From NCBI GenBank assembly GCA_017515945.1, contig JAFWDX010000465.1:1-6746 (forward strand): 6,746 bases of DNA, read 5' to 3'. Position 1 is the first letter of the stretch; every line of letters begins with the position of its first letter. This DNA is from Blautia sp. Its GTDB lineage: Bacteria; Bacillota; Clostridia; Lachnospirales; Lachnospiraceae. Below, piece after piece: positions 5,759-6,746 of this stretch. The notes beneath the pieces were generated by a model. That model did no database searches and was not told the origin of the DNA. It worked only from the letters and a program-made list of their open reading frames with translations. The position numbers and the translations under genes are program-made.

Positions 5759-5823
5759 TGAACCACACAGGGGACAACCACACAGGGGACGGTTCTCTGT
5801 GTGGTTGTCCCCTGTGTGGTTCA
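5759..5823. repeat. Large perfect palindrome with internal 15-bp tandem repeat
   Basis: Bases 5759-5785 and 5797-5823 are perfectly complementary over 27 bp, with an 11-base loop (5786-5796). The left arm and loop contain AACCACACAGGGGAC twice in tandem (5761-5775 and 5776-5790). The core GGGGACGGTTCT relates it to the REP-like hairpins at 300-395 and 702-732. It sits 20 bases after the operon's last stop codon. No T-run follows on the plus strand, so it is not a canonical terminator, but such a hairpin could protect the 3' end of the operon mRNA. Confidence 0.85.
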
Positions 5824-5834
5824 TGCAATAAAGA

Positions 5835-5866
5835 TTGTAAAATCGCCTCTGATATGTTAGTATGAT
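5835..5866 (+). promoter_or_regulatory. Tentative promoter region of the GntR-family gene
   Basis: TTGTAA (5835-5840) and TATGAT (5861-5866) resemble -35 and -10 boxes, but the 20-base spacer is too long; TTAGTA at 5858-5863 gives 17 bases but matches poorly. An inverted repeat GTATG-7-CATAC (5860-5876) overlaps the -10-like box and could be an operator. The region is AT-rich compared with the genes around it. This is a weak call. Confidence 0.25.
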
Positions 5867-5922
5867 TTCGACATACAAACCATATACAGCGGGAATTTTA
5901 TACGTTAATGTGCTGAAATGAC

Positions 5923-5966
5923 GCGCTTTGCAGGTCCTGCAATACAGCGCTGTGTTTTCCCGCGGG
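5923..5966. promoter_or_regulatory. Cluster of short palindromes before the GntR-family gene
   Basis: Three palindromes lie in a row: TTGCAGGTCCTGCAA (5928-5942, perfect around a central T), ACAGCGCTGT (5944-5953) and CCCGCGGG (5959-5966). The first can extend as GCGCTTTGCAGG (5923-5934) pairing with CCTGCAATACAGCGC (5936-5950) if a three-base bulge is allowed. They sit 28 to 71 bases upstream of the ATG at 5994, in the probable leader or promoter. GntR regulators bind palindromes and often control themselves, so this is a candidate autoregulatory operator, or a leader hairpin. Confidence 0.4.
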
Positions 5967-5993
5967 TATATAAAACGGAGAGGCTTGGTACGC

Positions 5994-6734
5994 ATGGCGG
6001 TTAATGTAAATAAAAAATCAACACAGGACGCAGTCTACACTGTGCTGAAGGAAGGCATCATGACATTGAGCCTGCCGCCCGGCACAGCCATGAGCACGCA
6101 GGAGATGGCGACCCGGCTGAATGTCAACCGGACGCCTGTGAGAGAGGCGTTCATCCGCCTCCATGAGGAGGGGCTGGTGGAGGTCTTCCCCCAGAGGCAG
6201 ACGATCGTATCCAGGATCAACTTCCAGAGAGTCATGCAGGAGCGCTTCATACGGGAGAGTCTGGAGATGGCGGCGCTGCGGCTGTTCATGGAGGCGGAGG
6301 ACAGGGATGAGTACCTGGACCGCATGCAGGACATGATCAGGCAGCAGGAGGAGAGCCAGCGGGAGAAACAGTACGCGGCCTTTATCCGCCAGGATAATGA
6401 CATGCACCGGCTGATCTTTATCGGTGCGGGGCAGTCTCTGGCCTGGGATGCGGTGCTGAGCGTGAATGGCAATTACGATCGCTTCCGGGTGCTGACTGTA
6501 TCGAATGAGGACACGATGGACAGCGCGATCCGTCAGCACAGACGGCTGATCACGCGGATGAGAGAGGGAGATACGGAGAAGGTCTGCGCGGAGATGTATG
6601 ACCACGTACGCAAGCTCCGTTACGAGAAAGAAGAGCTGCTCAAGAAATACCCGGACTATTTTGCGCCGGAGGAAAAATCAGATGACTTCCTGCTGAAGTC
6701 TTTGCAGATTCCTGGTAACACAGTGGAGGGGTGA
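5994..6734 (+). CDS. GntR-family transcriptional regulator, FCD subfamily
   Basis: A 246-residue regulator with an N-terminal winged helix-turn-helix at about 8-75 (the GntR pattern LPPG-TAMSTQEMATRLNVNRTPVREAFIRLHEEGLV) and a helical FCD ligand-binding domain at about 80-212. The FCD metal-site residues are visible: D134 and H138 in QDNDMH, H182 in RQHRRL and H204 in MYDHVRKL, so the sensor domain looks functional. FCD regulators usually respond to carboxylates, sugar acids or other small metabolites. Its position after the flavoprotein operon, in the same direction but separated by 255 bases with a palindrome, suggests its own promoter and a role in controlling the operon, which is inference. 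I chose ATG 5994, with GGAGAGG (5977-5983) ten bases upstream; an in-frame TTG at 5928 lies in a palindrome and has no such site. The TGA stop overlaps a palindromic repeat. Confidence 0.9.
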   Translation: MAVNVNKKSTQDAVYTVLKEGIMTLSLPPGTAMSTQEMATRLNVNRTPVREAFIRLHEEGLVEVFPQRQTIVSRINFQRVMQERFIRESLEMAALRLFMEAEDRDEYLDRMQDMIRQQEESQREKQYAAFIRQDNDMHRLIFIGAGQSLAWDAVLSVNGNYDRFRVLTVSNEDTMDSAIRQHRRLITRMREGDTEKVCAEMYDHVRKLRYEKEELLKKYPDYFAPEEKSDDFLLKSLQIPGNTVEG

Positions 6735-6746
6735 GTCAGAGGGACA
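6732..6746. repeat. Start of a TGAGTCA-type REP-like repeat, cut by the window end
   Basis: TGAGTCAGAGGGACA begins with the TGA stop codon of the GntR gene. It resembles the minus-strand reading of the 702-732 hairpin (TGAGTCACGGGGACA), matching at 13 of 15 positions. The other arm, expected to be TGACTCA about 22 bases further on, lies outside the window. Confidence 0.6.

Noticed and set aside
5761..5790. Possible CRISPR repeat (tandem AACCACACAGGGGAC)
   Set aside because: There are only two contiguous 15-base units without spacers, and they form part of a larger palindrome.
5759..5823. Canonical rho-independent terminator for the operon
   Set aside because: The hairpin is strong but is followed by ATGCAATAAAG on the plus strand, with no T-run.
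5928..5993. Upstream TTG start for the GntR-family protein
   Set aside because: The extra 22 residues are outside the family pattern, and the TTG lies inside a palindrome without a ribosome site.

Overview
The window looks like a chromosomal segment of a fairly GC-rich Clostridia member, probably Lachnospiraceae. The grounds are strong GGAGG-type ribosome binding sites, a sigma-A promoter, the gene families present (TipAS-type regulator, DUF1848, a three-gene flavoprotein/DUF1667 cluster, an FCD-type GntR regulator), and dispersed palindromic repeats with GGGGAC..GGTTC cores. The taxonomic placement is inference from these family associations, not a search result.

Layout. (1) 1-291: 3' end of a TipAS-domain (MerR/TipA-like) regulator. 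(2) 292-728: a gene-free island made almost entirely of palindromes: an inverted pair of REP-like hairpins (300-395), a nested hairpin (404-487), a 164-bp foldback element (519-682) and a TGAGTCA-ended hairpin (702-732). (3) 729-1658, minus strand: a DUF1848 radical-SAM-like protein. (4) 1659-1953: divergent intergenic region with a small inverted repeat and a clear sigma-A promoter (TTGACG-17-TATAAT) reading rightward. (5) 1954-5738: a tight four-gene operon: GlpA-like FAD oxidoreductase with a C-terminal BFD [2Fe-2S] domain, a second NAD(P)/FAD pyridine-nucleotide-disulfide-type oxidoreductase, a small four-cysteine DUF1667 protein, and a membrane-anchored protein resembling a NERD domain that lacks the nuclease residues. 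The spacings are a 4-nt gap and then two 4-nt ATGA overlaps. (6) 5739-5993: a second palindrome-rich spacer containing a 27-bp perfect inverted repeat and a cluster of short palindromes just before the next gene. (7) 5994-6734: an FCD-family GntR regulator, followed by the start of another palindromic repeat cut by the window end.

How the genes may work together: the first three operon products match the Clostridia/Thermotogae-type anaerobic glycerol-3-phosphate (or related 2-hydroxyacid) dehydrogenase module. The first flavoprotein would oxidise the substrate, and electrons would pass through Fe-S centres and the second flavoprotein. No glycerol kinase or facilitator is visible, and the adjacent regulator belongs to a class that usually senses carboxylates or sugar acids, so the true substrate is open. 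The fourth gene is translationally coupled to the module, which suggests a membrane-associated accessory role.

The most unusual sequence-level feature is that all three protein genes ending at a transcription-unit boundary with the complete stop region visible and a TGA stop (DUF1848, the NERD-like gene, the GntR gene) have that TGA embedded in the heptamer TGAGTCA. This heptamer begins a palindromic repeat or a repeat-like sequence.
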